From Bdellovibrionales bacterium (GTDB lineage: Bacteria > Bdellovibrionota > Bdellovibrionia > Bdellovibrionales > Bdellovibrionaceae): 42,325 nucleotides of DNA. Every line of letters starts with the position of its first letter. Position 1 is the first letter of the stretch. The notes under the pieces were generated by a model that was not told the DNA's origin, searched no databases, and saw only the letters and a list, made by a program, of their open reading frames with translations. The translations under genes were made by a program, and so were the position numbers. Positions 16,224 to 24,123 of this stretch are shown here, piece after piece. The DNA is taken from contig JAFEAQ010000017.1 of assembly GCA_018266295.1 (NCBI GenBank), positions 1-42,325 of the forward strand. The letters run 5' to 3'.

Positions 16224-16869
16224 TTAAAACTCCCTCGATCAATTCTTGCTCTGAACTCGCGGCCATTGAAACGACTTTAGAATCCAAAGTGCGATAGTAA
16301 GCTTCTTTTTCTGTTTCACTGAGCGCCGTGTGCAGATTTCTAAAGGCCTGACGCTTCACCAACCAGTTTTCTTGGGGGCTCGCAAGCACTTGAGCATAGA
16401 ATCCACGAAGTTCCGGCGCTAGAACAGAACTTGGTGCGCGACGAAGTGGCACTTGCTGCTCAAGCGCCTTGAGAATTCCCAGACGCTCCATCAGCATCGC
16501 CTTATACGGCTGGGGCTGCGTCGGATAAACTTGCGCAAAACGGGCGCGGACTTGGGTGAGATCTTCATTCCCGAAAGAGGCAAAGGCTTTGTTATCAAAA
16601 AGCGCTGAGTAAAGTTCCCCGCCCTGCAGGTTCTGCCAAGAAGTCTTTCGGGCGATGACTGCTGAGTGAGAATTGTTACTGACTGACGTCGCCGGTTGAA
16701 CGGCAGGTTGTGAAGTGGCCGCGGTCTGTGTCGCTACCGCAGGAGTGCTTGGTTCTGCGGCCTCAGCCTCTGCGTGAGTTGCAACAGGGCGCGACTTTTT
16801 CCCGAGCCAATAGCACGAGATAAAAAGCGCAAGCACGACCACAAGATAACTCCAGAAGCTTTTCTTCAT
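16210..16869 (-). CDS. Membrane-anchored periplasmic protein, unknown
   Basis: The product is 219 residues from the ATG at 16869; an upstream TTG frame is less likely. One N-terminal hydrophobic segment (about 5-22) is followed by an Ala/Pro/Thr/Gln-rich linker and a helical domain rich in Ala and Leu with many Arg residues. The domain has no motif I recognise. It ends 14 nt inside the start of the HExxH gene, so the two are one operon and may form a complex or share regulation. Confidence 0.7.
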   Translation of the reverse strand: MKKSFWSYLVVVLALFISCYWLGKKSRPVATHAEAEAAEPSTPAVATQTAATSQPAVQPATSVSNNSHSAVIARKTSWQNLQGGELYSALFDNKAFASFGNEDLTQVRARFAQVYPTQPQPYKAMLMERLGILKALEQQVPLRRAPSSVLAPELRGFYAQVLASPQENWLVKRQAFRNLHTALSETEKEAYYRTLDSKVVSMAASSEQELIEGVLNETH

Positions 16870-17035
16870 AGCGGACTTATCGGCTAAATTCGAGTAGCGG
16901 ACGACCGTCCTTGGTCCAGCAAACAACCGGCCTTAAGTGTAATTACAGGGAACATTCATTTCTGAATCGCAGCTATACGGTGTGGACACTCCGAAACAAG
17001 GTTGGTACCAGAGTCCCACAAATAAGGAGACTCAA

Positions 17036-17317
17036 ATGAAAGCTATTGTTTTTTCTTTCGCATTGGTTTTGTCAGGTGTTGCACATGCTAACTGCGTATC
17101 TGAAATGATGCCTAAAACTCACGGTGATCTTGAGTTGGCTCAACAGATGTGCCGTTTGGCTGCAAAAAGCTGCGACGTCGGCGCGATCATTCAAGCTCAC
17201 AACGGTATCAACTACGCGGACGCGATCGCTCTTTGCGCTAAATCACCAGCTGTGGATTCTGATATGGCTGAGTGCTTGGCACAAGGTTACAGCTACTCGA
17301 CTTGCCAACAGCACTAG
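17036..17317 (+). CDS. Small exported six-cysteine protein
   Basis: The product is 93 residues. The start at 17036 has AAGGAG 7 nt upstream and gives a signal peptide ending AHA. The mature protein of about 74 residues has cysteines 20, 39, 46, 67, 80 and 90, enough for three disulphides, and is otherwise Ala-rich and helical. An even cysteine count with no other motif is typical of small secreted or periplasmic proteins. The function is unknown. Confidence 0.75.
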   Translation: MKAIVFSFALVLSGVAHANCVSEMMPKTHGDLELAQQMCRLAAKSCDVGAIIQAHNGINYADAIALCAKSPAVDSDMAECLAQGYSYSTCQQH

Positions 17318-17355
17318 TTGGTTTTTAAGTTCACATCTGCTGCCAAACTGGGGTG

Positions 17356-18486
17356 TCAGCGGGTGATGAACATCATCGTGGCAGCTGTTTCATTCACCAC
17401 ACGCTGAGAAATCGCCGGCTGATTGATGAAATAACCAAAGGCTCTCAGACGGTTCGTGCGCAGCGGACCGGGAGTTGTGTTTTCCAAATTCCACGTGCTT
17501 TGATAAGCAACATTGGCGAATTCTTTTTTCCAATCCCACGCATTGAAATGAGCCTGGCCCCATTGACGGGCACTGTTTGCAAGATGGCAGCTCGCACAGT
17601 CGAGAGTTCCCGGATTGTGCTTTGTCGGATTTTCATATTCATAGACGCTGACCATGATTTTCTTAATCTGTTCTTCACTGTATTTCTTTTTTGTCGTCGC
17701 GGAATCTTTAATCAGTTCTGAAAATGCAGGATCTTGTTGTGGTGGCGGCATCATTCCGCCGGTGAAACTTGCGAATTGCGGAGAGCTCACAATCACTCCC
17801 TGAGACATTCCCCCGATGCGGGCGACTTGGATATTTTTAGTCTGGCCACCAACCACATCAAATCCCTGGAAGATCCACATGAGTTCCCCGTTCATCACAT
17901 TCATTGCGGTCACACGAACGAGGTTCTTCTCGCCGCAATATTTAAAAATCATCGTGCGAAGATACTTCCAGTACGGGCCTTCGTAGCCCTCTTGGCGGAG
18001 TTGTGGATGGATTTGCAGAGCATCGGTGGGCTTCCCTGAGGAAAGCTTTTGCCAATCTTGAAGGAGCTGATCAAAGGTGGCGTCGTCGAATTCATAAAAG
18101 CTATGCACACCGGCATCACGAGTCGTCACAGTGTCCGCAGCAACAAACACCGGCTGCCACACCAGACGAATCTGCTTGCGGCAGTTCTGCGGGCCTTCGC
18201 CCTCGGTGAAGCAAGGATCCAGCCGAATGGCCACTAACTTCAGCTGGTCGCGGTAAGTCACCGAGTTTGGAAACTCCGGAATCAACTGTGGCAAGGCTTT
18301 AAACACGGTCGTCGGAATCAGAATCCCCTGCGGGCCTGTGCCCTCTGCGGGGCTAATAAGTTGCTGATACTGAGAAGCCTCAGGCAACGGCAACAGAATA
18401 GAAATATCATTGAGGCTGAGAGCGAGCGCAGACGAAGCACTCACAGAAAGAAGAACTGCGATGACAAGACGAGGTAGGTATTTCAT
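17356..18486 (-). CDS. Exported protein with one c-type haem motif
   Basis: The product is 376 residues with a signal peptide ending ALA. CASCH at 297-301 is a CxxCH haem-attachment site in the C-terminal third, next to HLANSARQWG and followed by aromatic residues. Upstream cysteines (92, 102, 184) are not in haem motifs. It may be a periplasmic electron carrier or sensor, but a lone CxxCH in a mostly unknown protein is modest evidence. No cytochrome maturation genes are near. The ATG at 18486 has no strong ribosome site. Confidence 0.7.
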   Translation of the reverse strand: MKYLPRLVIAVLLSVSASSALALSLNDISILLPLPEASQYQQLISPAEGTGPQGILIPTTVFKALPQLIPEFPNSVTYRDQLKLVAIRLDPCFTEGEGPQNCRKQIRLVWQPVFVAADTVTTRDAGVHSFYEFDDATFDQLLQDWQKLSSGKPTDALQIHPQLRQEGYEGPYWKYLRTMIFKYCGEKNLVRVTAMNVMNGELMWIFQGFDVVGGQTKNIQVARIGGMSQGVIVSSPQFASFTGGMMPPPQQDPAFSELIKDSATTKKKYSEEQIKKIMVSVYEYENPTKHNPGTLDCASCHLANSARQWGQAHFNAWDWKKEFANVAYQSTWNLENTTPGPLRTNRLRAFGYFINQPAISQRVVNETAATMMFITR

Positions 18487-18577
18487 GTGTCTTAGTCATC
18501 GCAGTCCCAGGAGGCGAATTCAATCTTCAAATGGTTTTTGAAAGACAATTGAATACGCTATTGATTAGCTAGCCGCA

Positions 18578-19057
18578 TTATTCCCAATGACGCTGCATTT
18601 TCTCGATTTTGTCGACGATCTCTTTTTTCTGCTCTGGAGTCAGAGTTTTGTGAAGAGCCGCCACCTTATCAAGGTACTTGTCGACTTTTGAATCCATGCG
18701 CGCTTGGCGTTCTTTGATCAGTGTTTTGACTTTCTCTTTGTCGATATCATCGGCAAGGATCATGGATTTCAAATCACCTTTCATCGATTGACGAAGAGCT
18801 TTTTCTTCAGCGAAATCTTTTTTCATTTCACCGACGATGTCTGCGAGCAATGCTTTTTGCTGATCATTGAAATCAAGTTTGTAGGCAATGGTCTCGCTGA
18901 TCGCTGTCATTTTTTCTTCAGGCGATCTGTGGCAACCAGAGGCCATCATACCGATACCGCCGATGGCGAGTAAAATACCGAGGGCTCTAAAGCCTCTACG
19001 GAAATGGGGTCTATGGCCCCAAGGGCCTCTGCCAAAATGTCTGTGATCGAATTTCAT
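18578..19057 (-). CDS. CpxP/Spy-like envelope stress protein
   Basis: The product is 159 residues from the ATG at 19057, with GGAGGAA upstream. The N-terminus is unusually long and rich in Arg and His (HRHFGRGPWGHRPH) before a hydrophobic segment ending MASGC, a lipoprotein-type cleavage site. The mature part is helical, with two LTxxQ-type repeats: LDFNDQQ near residue 65 and LTPEQKKEI near residue 142. CpxP and Spy are periplasmic chaperone-like proteins that sense misfolded protein and metals. It lies divergent from a response-regulator/kinase pair, as in the E. coli cpx locus, but the Arg/His-rich tail is different. Confidence 0.8.
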   Translation of the reverse strand: MKFDHRHFGRGPWGHRPHFRRGFRALGILLAIGGIGMMASGCHRSPEEKMTAISETIAYKLDFNDQQKALLADIVGEMKKDFAEEKALRQSMKGDLKSMILADDIDKEKVKTLIKERQARMDSKVDKYLDKVAALHKTLTPEQKKEIVDKIEKMQRHWE

Positions 19058-19132
19058 ATATTCCTCCATTCAAAGGGGTTCGTGTTCATGAAATCAGTGT
19101 ATTGGCTTTTAAAGCCCCCGTGGTTGCAGGAA

Positions 19133-19158
19133 TGTTAATGATTGTAACAAATTGTAAC
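19133..19158. promoter_or_regulatory. Three CpxR-type half-sites at 10-bp spacing
   Basis: GTTAA (19134-19138), GTAAC (19144-19148) and GTAAC (19154-19158) repeat at exactly 10 bp. CpxR boxes in enterobacteria are GTAA pairs one helical turn apart, so the OmpR-type regulator encoded at 19221 probably binds here. The site sits between the divergent cpxP-like and regulator genes and could control both. Only a weak TATGAT -10 (19207-19212) is seen for the regulator. Confidence 0.55.
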
Positions 19159-19220
19159 TGCTTGATTATTCTGAGAAAAACGCTTTTAGCGCGGCGATGT
19201 TTAGACTATGATGTCCTTAT

Positions 19221-19913
19221 ATGAATCGCATAGCACTGATCGATGACGACCACAAATTAGGTGAGCTTTTGAAGCAATACTTTCTGCAATTCGAATTGCA
19301 GATCACGCAGTATACGACGCCTTCAGAAGCTTTCTCGGGACTTAAAAGAGAAAAGTTCGATGCGATTATTTTAGATGTGATGCTACCTGAGATGGATGGC
19401 TTTGAAGTCTGCAAAAAAATTCGTACCTTCAGCGATCTGCCGATTCTGATGCTCACTGCGCGCGGAGAAACTTCTGATAAAGTTTTAGGTCTTGAACTCG
19501 GTGTCGATGATTACCTGCCGAAACCTTTTGAATCGCGCGAGCTTGTGGCACGCATGAAGAGTCTCATTCGTCGCTATAAAAAACCTTCTTCGGCGGCGAA
19601 GCTTAAGTCCGGCGAGCTTGTGTTAGATACGCAACTTCGCGCAGGCTATCTCGGCAGCGAGAATCTTCAGCTCAGCACTCACGAGTTTGAATTGTTAAAG
19701 TTACTCATGACCCACTCGGGGCAGAGCCTTTCCCGCGATCGCATCATGGATGAACTCCGTGGTGTCGACTGGGAGGCCTACAATCGCAGCATCGATGTGG
19801 CGATCAGCCGCCTTCGTCAGAAATTAAAAGATCCCGCAAAAGATCCTGTCTTTTTGCGCACTGTTTGGGGCGAAGGTTACTGCTTCATCGCCCCTGTCGA
19901 GGAGATCGTATGA
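19221..19913 (+). CDS. cpxR: OmpR-family response regulator, CpxR-like
   Basis: The product is 230 residues. The receiver domain has Asp8-Asp9, the phosphorylated Asp52 (LDVMLPEMDG), Thr79 and Lys101. The C-terminal winged helix (about 130-228) includes LSTHEFELLKLL and VRTVWGEGY-type residues (LRTVWGEGYCF), typical of OmpR/PhoB regulators that bind direct repeats. Its gene ends with an ATGA overlap with the kinase gene. The divergent CpxP-like gene and GTAA repeats make CpxR the best analogy, but orthology is not shown, so the symbol is tentative. The ATG has no Shine-Dalgarno and may be leaderless. Confidence 0.9.
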   Translation: MNRIALIDDDHKLGELLKQYFLQFELQITQYTTPSEAFSGLKREKFDAIILDVMLPEMDGFEVCKKIRTFSDLPILMLTARGETSDKVLGLELGVDDYLPKPFESRELVARMKSLIRRYKKPSSAAKLKSGELVLDTQLRAGYLGSENLQLSTHEFELLKLLMTHSGQSLSRDRIMDELRGVDWEAYNRSIDVAISRLRQKLKDPAKDPVFLRTVWGEGYCFIAPVEEIV

Positions 19914-21328
19914 GACGCGACCGCGACCAACGCCGCCGTGACTGGGAACATCGTCGCCACCAATATCGTGAACACATGGAACATTGGAAGCGCGAACATC
20001 CATGGCAACATCGCTACTTCAAACGCTATGGCAGCCGCCTAGGCCCGCGCATTCTGATCCGTATCTTTCTGACATTCTTGCTGACAGCCTTTGTCTTGCT
20101 AGGCGGAGTGTTCATGCTGAGCCGAACGCTCAGTCCTGATCACCGGCTTTCTCCGGCGATTGAAAAGAATGTCGTGTTCTATCTTGAAAGCCTTCAACAA
20201 AAACTCAATCAATCACTGAACGAAGACGGCATTAAGAATTTTGAGAACGAATTAAAACTCTCAGCCCGTGTCGAGGGCTTTGATCGCCTCGCTGATCAGC
20301 AGGGTTTGCCAAAGTTTTCGGACCTGCACGAGCAAGATGAAAAGTTTTCGGACAAGATTGCCGTCGGTCACAGTGGCGGCTATTTCTTTGCAGAGCTGAA
20401 AGGAGCCTCACCGCGAACGGTGTGGTTTGTTTCTCCGCGCGAGTTCCCACGCAACTTCACTTTCCCGTTTTTAGGCATCGCGGGTTTTATTCTATTTATT
20501 CTGGTTTTGAGCTTCCTCACGATCCGCTGGATGATGCTGCCGATTAAGTCCGTTCTCGTCGGCGTCAACAAAGTCACCGCCGGCGATCTTAGGTATCGTA
20601 TTCATATGCGCCAGCGCGGCGACTTCCAAATTATCGGTGAAGCCTTTAATCGCATGGCCGATGGGCTAGAGAAAATGCTTGTCGCTAAAGAGCAGCTCCT
20701 TCGCGACGTGAGCCACGAACTCCGCAGTCCCCTCACTCGCGTGAGTGTCGCCGTTGACTTGATGCCAGATGAAAAGCTCAAAGCTTCCATTAAAGACGAT
20801 CTTCGCAAGATGGAGGACCTGATTTCGCAGATTCTGGAATCTTACCGCATTAAAGAGGGCGTTCGCCTCCAGAAAGCCCCGGCAGATCTTTGCGAGCTGA
20901 TTGAAAATGTCGTCGGCGATTATGAGGCTTCAGCTCCCGGTGTGAAGTTCAGTTCTTGCAAAGACGCCGTGGTTGAAATCGATGCAATGCAAATAGAACG
21001 CGTTCTGATCAACTTGATTGAAAACGCCATCAAGTATTCTAAGCCTGATTCTTCACCGATTGTGGTGACTCTCGATAAATCAAAAACTGATTGGCTTATC
21101 AAAGTCCGCGACAATGGCACTGGTATTTCTGAAAAAGATCTGCCGCATATCTTTGAGCCTTTCTACCGTGCTGACGCTGTTCGTACGCCTGGCAAATCCG
21201 GCTTTGGGTTGGGCCTTGCCATAGCAAAAAGCATCGTAGAAGCGCATCAAGGAAGCCTGACAGTCTCGAGCCAGCTCGGAGAAGGATCTGAATTCACGAT
21301 CCGCCTGCCTGCTGACAAATATGACTAA
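19910..21328 (+). CDS. cpxA: Sensor histidine kinase, CpxA-like
   Basis: The product is 472 residues starting at the ATGA overlap with the regulator gene. A cytoplasmic N-terminus of about 45 residues is rich in Arg and six His residues (14, 17, 22, 25, 30, 34). Two membrane helices (about 49-70 and 184-206) flank a periplasmic domain of about 110 residues, smaller than in E. coli CpxA. Then come HAMP (about 207-260), HisKA with phospho-His269 (HELRSP), and HATPase with N box NLIENAIKYS, DNGTGI and GFGLGLAI. It should phosphorylate the adjacent regulator in response to envelope damage. The symbol is by analogy. Confidence 0.9.
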   Translation: MRRDRDQRRRDWEHRRHQYREHMEHWKREHPWQHRYFKRYGSRLGPRILIRIFLTFLLTAFVLLGGVFMLSRTLSPDHRLSPAIEKNVVFYLESLQQKLNQSLNEDGIKNFENELKLSARVEGFDRLADQQGLPKFSDLHEQDEKFSDKIAVGHSGGYFFAELKGASPRTVWFVSPREFPRNFTFPFLGIAGFILFILVLSFLTIRWMMLPIKSVLVGVNKVTAGDLRYRIHMRQRGDFQIIGEAFNRMADGLEKMLVAKEQLLRDVSHELRSPLTRVSVAVDLMPDEKLKASIKDDLRKMEDLISQILESYRIKEGVRLQKAPADLCELIENVVGDYEASAPGVKFSSCKDAVVEIDAMQIERVLINLIENAIKYSKPDSSPIVVTLDKSKTDWLIKVRDNGTGISEKDLPHIFEPFYRADAVRTPGKSGFGLGLAIAKSIVEAHQGSLTVSSQLGEGSEFTIRLPADKYD

Positions 21329-21391
21329 GAACGGACATTTCTTTCCAAACTCAGCCTCGGCCCCGCGATATCATGGCACAGAGGTGAAGCT

Positions 21392-21757
21392 ATGCAAGAA
21401 AATCTCAATAATCAAGACAGAGATATATTAGAAGCCGGCACAGGTTTCATGATGAGCCTCTATCAAATGGTCACCCAGCTTGAGCACAATGGTTATAGCG
21501 AAAACCTCGGGGCAAAGGGCGATCATTTTGAAGCACGCTCTGGAAAAATTAAACTTTATCCAAAAGATTTTGTTGTCGACAAAATGCTTCGCTTCGAAAA
21601 CACATCTGACCCGGATGATCAGGCCATCATTTATGCAATCTCAGCTCCTCAGTTGGGGGTTAAAGGCGTTTATGTTGATTCTTATGGAATCTATCAAGAC
21701 AGCATTTCTCCAGAGTTACTCAGAGCGCTGAGGCAGGAAATTCACGAAATACACTAA
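21392..21757 (+). CDS. Hypothetical cytoplasmic protein
   Basis: The product is 121 residues with GAGGTGAAG before the ATG and no signal peptide or membrane segment. The N-terminal third is helical (DILEAGTGFMMSLYQMVTQLE), followed by a strand-rich, acidic middle (KIKLYPKDFVVDKMLRFE) and a C-terminal helix. No family recognised. Its stop shares 4 nt with the stop of the convergent 50-residue gene. It is separated from the kinase gene by 63 bp. Confidence 0.7.
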   Translation: MQENLNNQDRDILEAGTGFMMSLYQMVTQLEHNGYSENLGAKGDHFEARSGKIKLYPKDFVVDKMLRFENTSDPDDQAIIYAISAPQLGVKGVYVDSYGIYQDSISPELLRALRQEIHEIH

Positions 21758-21906
21758 TGCGCGTGCTTAAAGTACTGGACGGCGCGCTCATGCTTTTTCG
21801 CGGCTGCCAGGGATTTAAAAGTGCCGAGGTTTCGGCGTTTGCCCGTTTTTGGGTTTTTCTTGCGGGAATAAAGACGGTATTGGCCGGTTTTGAGTCGACG
21901 GATCAT
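21754..21906 (-). CDS. Small basic protein, unknown
   Basis: The product is 50 residues from the ATG at 21906, which has CAGGAG upstream; longer open frames lack a ribosome site. It is very basic and has a conserved-looking segment, LYSRKKNPKTGKRRNLGTF, followed by AAAKKHERAVQYFK. This resembles short RNA- or DNA-binding proteins seen in many deltaproteobacterial-type genomes. It begins 46 bp downstream of the methyltransferase stop and is read in the same direction, so they may be co-transcribed. Confidence 0.7.
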   Translation of the reverse strand: MIRRLKTGQYRLYSRKKNPKTGKRRNLGTFKSLAAAKKHERAVQYFKHAH

Positions 21907-21952
21907 AGGGTCTCCTGAAAGTGAGTTTAAAACTTTCGACGGCCCGCGGAGT

Positions 21953-22747
21953 TTATTTTTTCGCGATCTTCTGAGCAATCACCGTTTGGTGCCAAGAAGT
22001 CTTTTCGTCAAATTTTCCGCCCTGGAGAACTCCCCACGTATTGACGACGCGGAAGCCCGCTTTCTTCAGCATCGCTTTCATTTCTTTGTGCGAGTATACG
22101 TTCTGGCTGAATGAACCACGGGTGATCTCGGTTTTCTTTGTGCGTGCATCAATGATTGTCCAGTGAGACTGCGTGCGCATTTTTTTAAAATCGAGATTTG
22201 CTTGGTCGATCATGAAAACGTTTTTGCTGATTTCATAGCCGGCATTCAATGGTTTCGCGAGACGGTGTTTTGCGCCGTCGCCGTTGATCGTGTTAATCAC
22301 GAAGAAACCGCCAGGCTTTAAAACTTTGCTCACTTCTTTAATCACGCGGAAATCATCGCTGCGTTTATCAAAGAAGCCAAAGCTGTTATACAAAGACACA
22401 ACGAGATCGAAGCTGTTCTTTTCGAAATACTTTGAAGTCTCTTTCATATCGCCGCGAATAAAACCGATCTCAAGCTTGTTCACTTTCGCGCGGATCTCTG
22501 CCACATCGAGGAAGCTCTTCGTGTAATCAAGACCAATGACATCAAAGCCGCGCTTTGCAAGCTCGATCGAGTGACGGCCTTCACCGCAGGCAAGATCCAG
22601 CACTGAGCAGGGTTCTTTAATCTTAGCTTGGCGCAAAACCTCGTCGACTTCCATCGCCGTCTGTTTGCCCTCGCGGGATTTAAACATCACCTCGCCGGTA
22701 ATTGGTTTAAAGAAGCTTTTCCACCAGTTTTTTTGCGCCTTTTTCAT
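21953..22747 (-). CDS. Class I SAM-dependent methyltransferase
   Basis: The product is 264 residues. Motif I, VLDLACGEGRHS, binds S-adenosylmethionine, followed by DVIGLDYTKSFL (motif II acidic residue) and FDLVVSLYNSFGFF and VLKPGGFFVINT of the Rossmann fold. It has no DNA- or RNA-binding domain I can see, so a small-molecule or protein substrate is most likely; the target is unknown. CTGGAGTAA precedes the ATG. Confidence 0.85.
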   Translation of the reverse strand: MKKAQKNWWKSFFKPITGEVMFKSREGKQTAMEVDEVLRQAKIKEPCSVLDLACGEGRHSIELAKRGFDVIGLDYTKSFLDVAEIRAKVNKLEIGFIRGDMKETSKYFEKNSFDLVVSLYNSFGFFDKRSDDFRVIKEVSKVLKPGGFFVINTINGDGAKHRLAKPLNAGYEISKNVFMIDQANLDFKKMRTQSHWTIIDARTKKTEITRGSFSQNVYSHKEMKAMLKKAGFRVVNTWGVLQGGKFDEKTSWHQTVIAQKIAKK

Positions 22748-22813
22748 GTTTACTCCAGGTTGATGCGGGGAATATTAGGTGAAGGATCACGAAAAAGATA
22801 CTATATTCCCGGC

Positions 22814-23197
22814 ATGACAGCTTACGAACAACTCGGCGGAGAAGAAGTTCTCCGCAAACTCACTCAGCGCTTTTACGAAATCATGGACACCGTCGAAGAC
22901 TTCAAAGAACTTCGCGCCATGCATCCGGGGAACATTCAGGGCTCTGAAGAGAAACTTTTTATGTTCCTTTCAGGCTGGCTGGGTGGACCGAATCTGTTCA
23001 TGGAAAAGTACGGCCATCCCCGTCTGCGGGCTCGCCACATGCCGTTTAAAATCGACAAAGAGGCCCGCAATCAGTGGGTTATGTGCATAGTTCAAGCTTT
23101 TGATGATGTGAAAATTGGCGAGCCTCTACGCACAGAGCTTCTGCATTCCCTGCTCAAGCTCGCCGACCACATGAGAAACGTTCAAGAAGCAACGTGA
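22814..23197 (+). CDS. Truncated haemoglobin, group II
   Basis: The product is 127 residues, the usual length of 2/2 haemoglobins. Group II features are present: Tyr21 at B10, proximal His75 in GHPRLRARHMPF and Trp88 at G8. Such proteins bind O2 and NO and may detoxify NO or supply oxygen. The gene is divergent from the methyltransferase gene and its ATG lies nine bases after a TACTAT -10 (22799-22804) with no Shine-Dalgarno, suggesting a very short or absent leader. The 3' end overlaps the convergent Cys-rich gene by 16 bp. Confidence 0.9.
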   Translation: MTAYEQLGGEEVLRKLTQRFYEIMDTVEDFKELRAMHPGNIQGSEEKLFMFLSGWLGGPNLFMEKYGHPRLRARHMPFKIDKEARNQWVMCIVQAFDDVKIGEPLRTELLHSLLKLADHMRNVQEAT

Positions 23198-23409
23198 GGA
23201 GTTTTTGGCGCTGTCTTTTCGATGGCGCCGGCATTTTTATGACGTGCGCCCGGAACGTGGCTCTCAAAGCATTGCATTCCGCAGAACACGTAACCTTTGC
23301 GTTCGCCGTTACACGTAGAAACACTGCAAATATAATAGTTGGCGCCTAATCCGATCGGCTTTTTACAGGTGCTGCATTTACGCCAGTAATCTTGGGGTGT
23401 AGAGTCCAT
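23182..23409 (-). CDS. Small Cys-rich zinc-binding-type protein
   Basis: The product is 75 residues with three cysteine pairs: CSTC (12, 15), CSVSTC (28, 33) and CGMQC (43, 47), followed by FESHVPGARH with two His. The spacing suits one or two zinc sites. No signal peptide is seen. Similar proteins occur in Myxococcota and Bdellovibrionota genomes, as far as I recall, without known function. Its 3' end overlaps the haemoglobin gene. Confidence 0.7.
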   Translation of the reverse strand: MDSTPQDYWRKCSTCKKPIGLGANYYICSVSTCNGERKGYVFCGMQCFESHVPGARHKNAGAIEKTAPKTPHVAS

Positions 23410-23428
23410 GCTCCTATTTTAAACAGCT

Positions 23429-24037
23429 CTAGTGGGCTTTATCAAGAGGACAACGACCAGAATTTTGGCAGCGCACGAGAGCGTCTTGAAGCTGCTGCAT
23501 CTCGCCGAGATTATATGGGATTTCCACGTCGAAGCCTTTGCGCACGCCGCCCATTTGAGAAATAAAAATAAACTTCTCTAAACCATGGAAGTTGTTCTCG
23601 GTAAATTTAAAATCAGCATTGTGCGCGGTGAAGTTAATTTTGTTCGCAAACTGCGTGAGGTGCCACATAAAGCGGTCTCGCTGCATTTTCGCCTTATCCA
23701 TCGCTGCACTGAAGTCGTGCCAGCACTTTACTTCACCGACGAGCTCGACATGCTGAGTGCCCTTGTTCACAACAACCAGATCGAGTTCTCCAACTGTGCC
23801 GTCACCGACATCGTACTCAACACCTGAAGTAAGCGCGTAGTGGTCTGCAGGAAAGGATTGTTGCATTTGCAAGATAACGACCTGCTCGCAAACGGCGCCG
23901 TCAGGTTTATAGTTCACGCCCGTGTCTTTGATCGCATCAAACAAAACTTGAAGCTTTGGCGGCAAAGGAGGAATCGGCTTTCCGGCAAAAACAGAAACTG
24001 AAAAGAAAAACACCACTGCCGGCAGAATATACTTCAT
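23429..24037 (-). CDS. Exported PD-(D/E)XK-like protein
   Basis: The product is 202 residues with a signal peptide ending SVFA. The mature part contains ELDLVVV (Asp86) and, 16 residues later, GEVKCW (Glu102 and Lys104), the Asp...Glu-x-Lys arrangement of PD-(D/E)XK nucleases; Glu51 in a preceding helix may be a further active-site residue. Most such nucleases are cytoplasmic; an exported version would act on DNA or RNA outside the cell or in prey. The evidence is a motif only, and a non-nuclease exported protein is possible. It ends 20 bp upstream of the Cys-rich gene's start in the same direction. Confidence 0.65.
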   Translation of the reverse strand: MKYILPAVVFFFSVSVFAGKPIPPLPPKLQVLFDAIKDTGVNYKPDGAVCEQVVILQMQQSFPADHYALTSGVEYDVGDGTVGELDLVVVNKGTQHVELVGEVKCWHDFSAAMDKAKMQRDRFMWHLTQFANKINFTAHNADFKFTENNFHGLEKFIFISQMGGVRKGFDVEIPYNLGEMQQLQDALVRCQNSGRCPLDKAH

Positions 24038-24123
24038 AGAGCCCCCTCTGAATTCGAAGACCTCGGTCTAACAGCCCCAAAAGCTCTTGTCTAGGGGCTC
24101 CCGATAGTATTTCCTTATTACAT

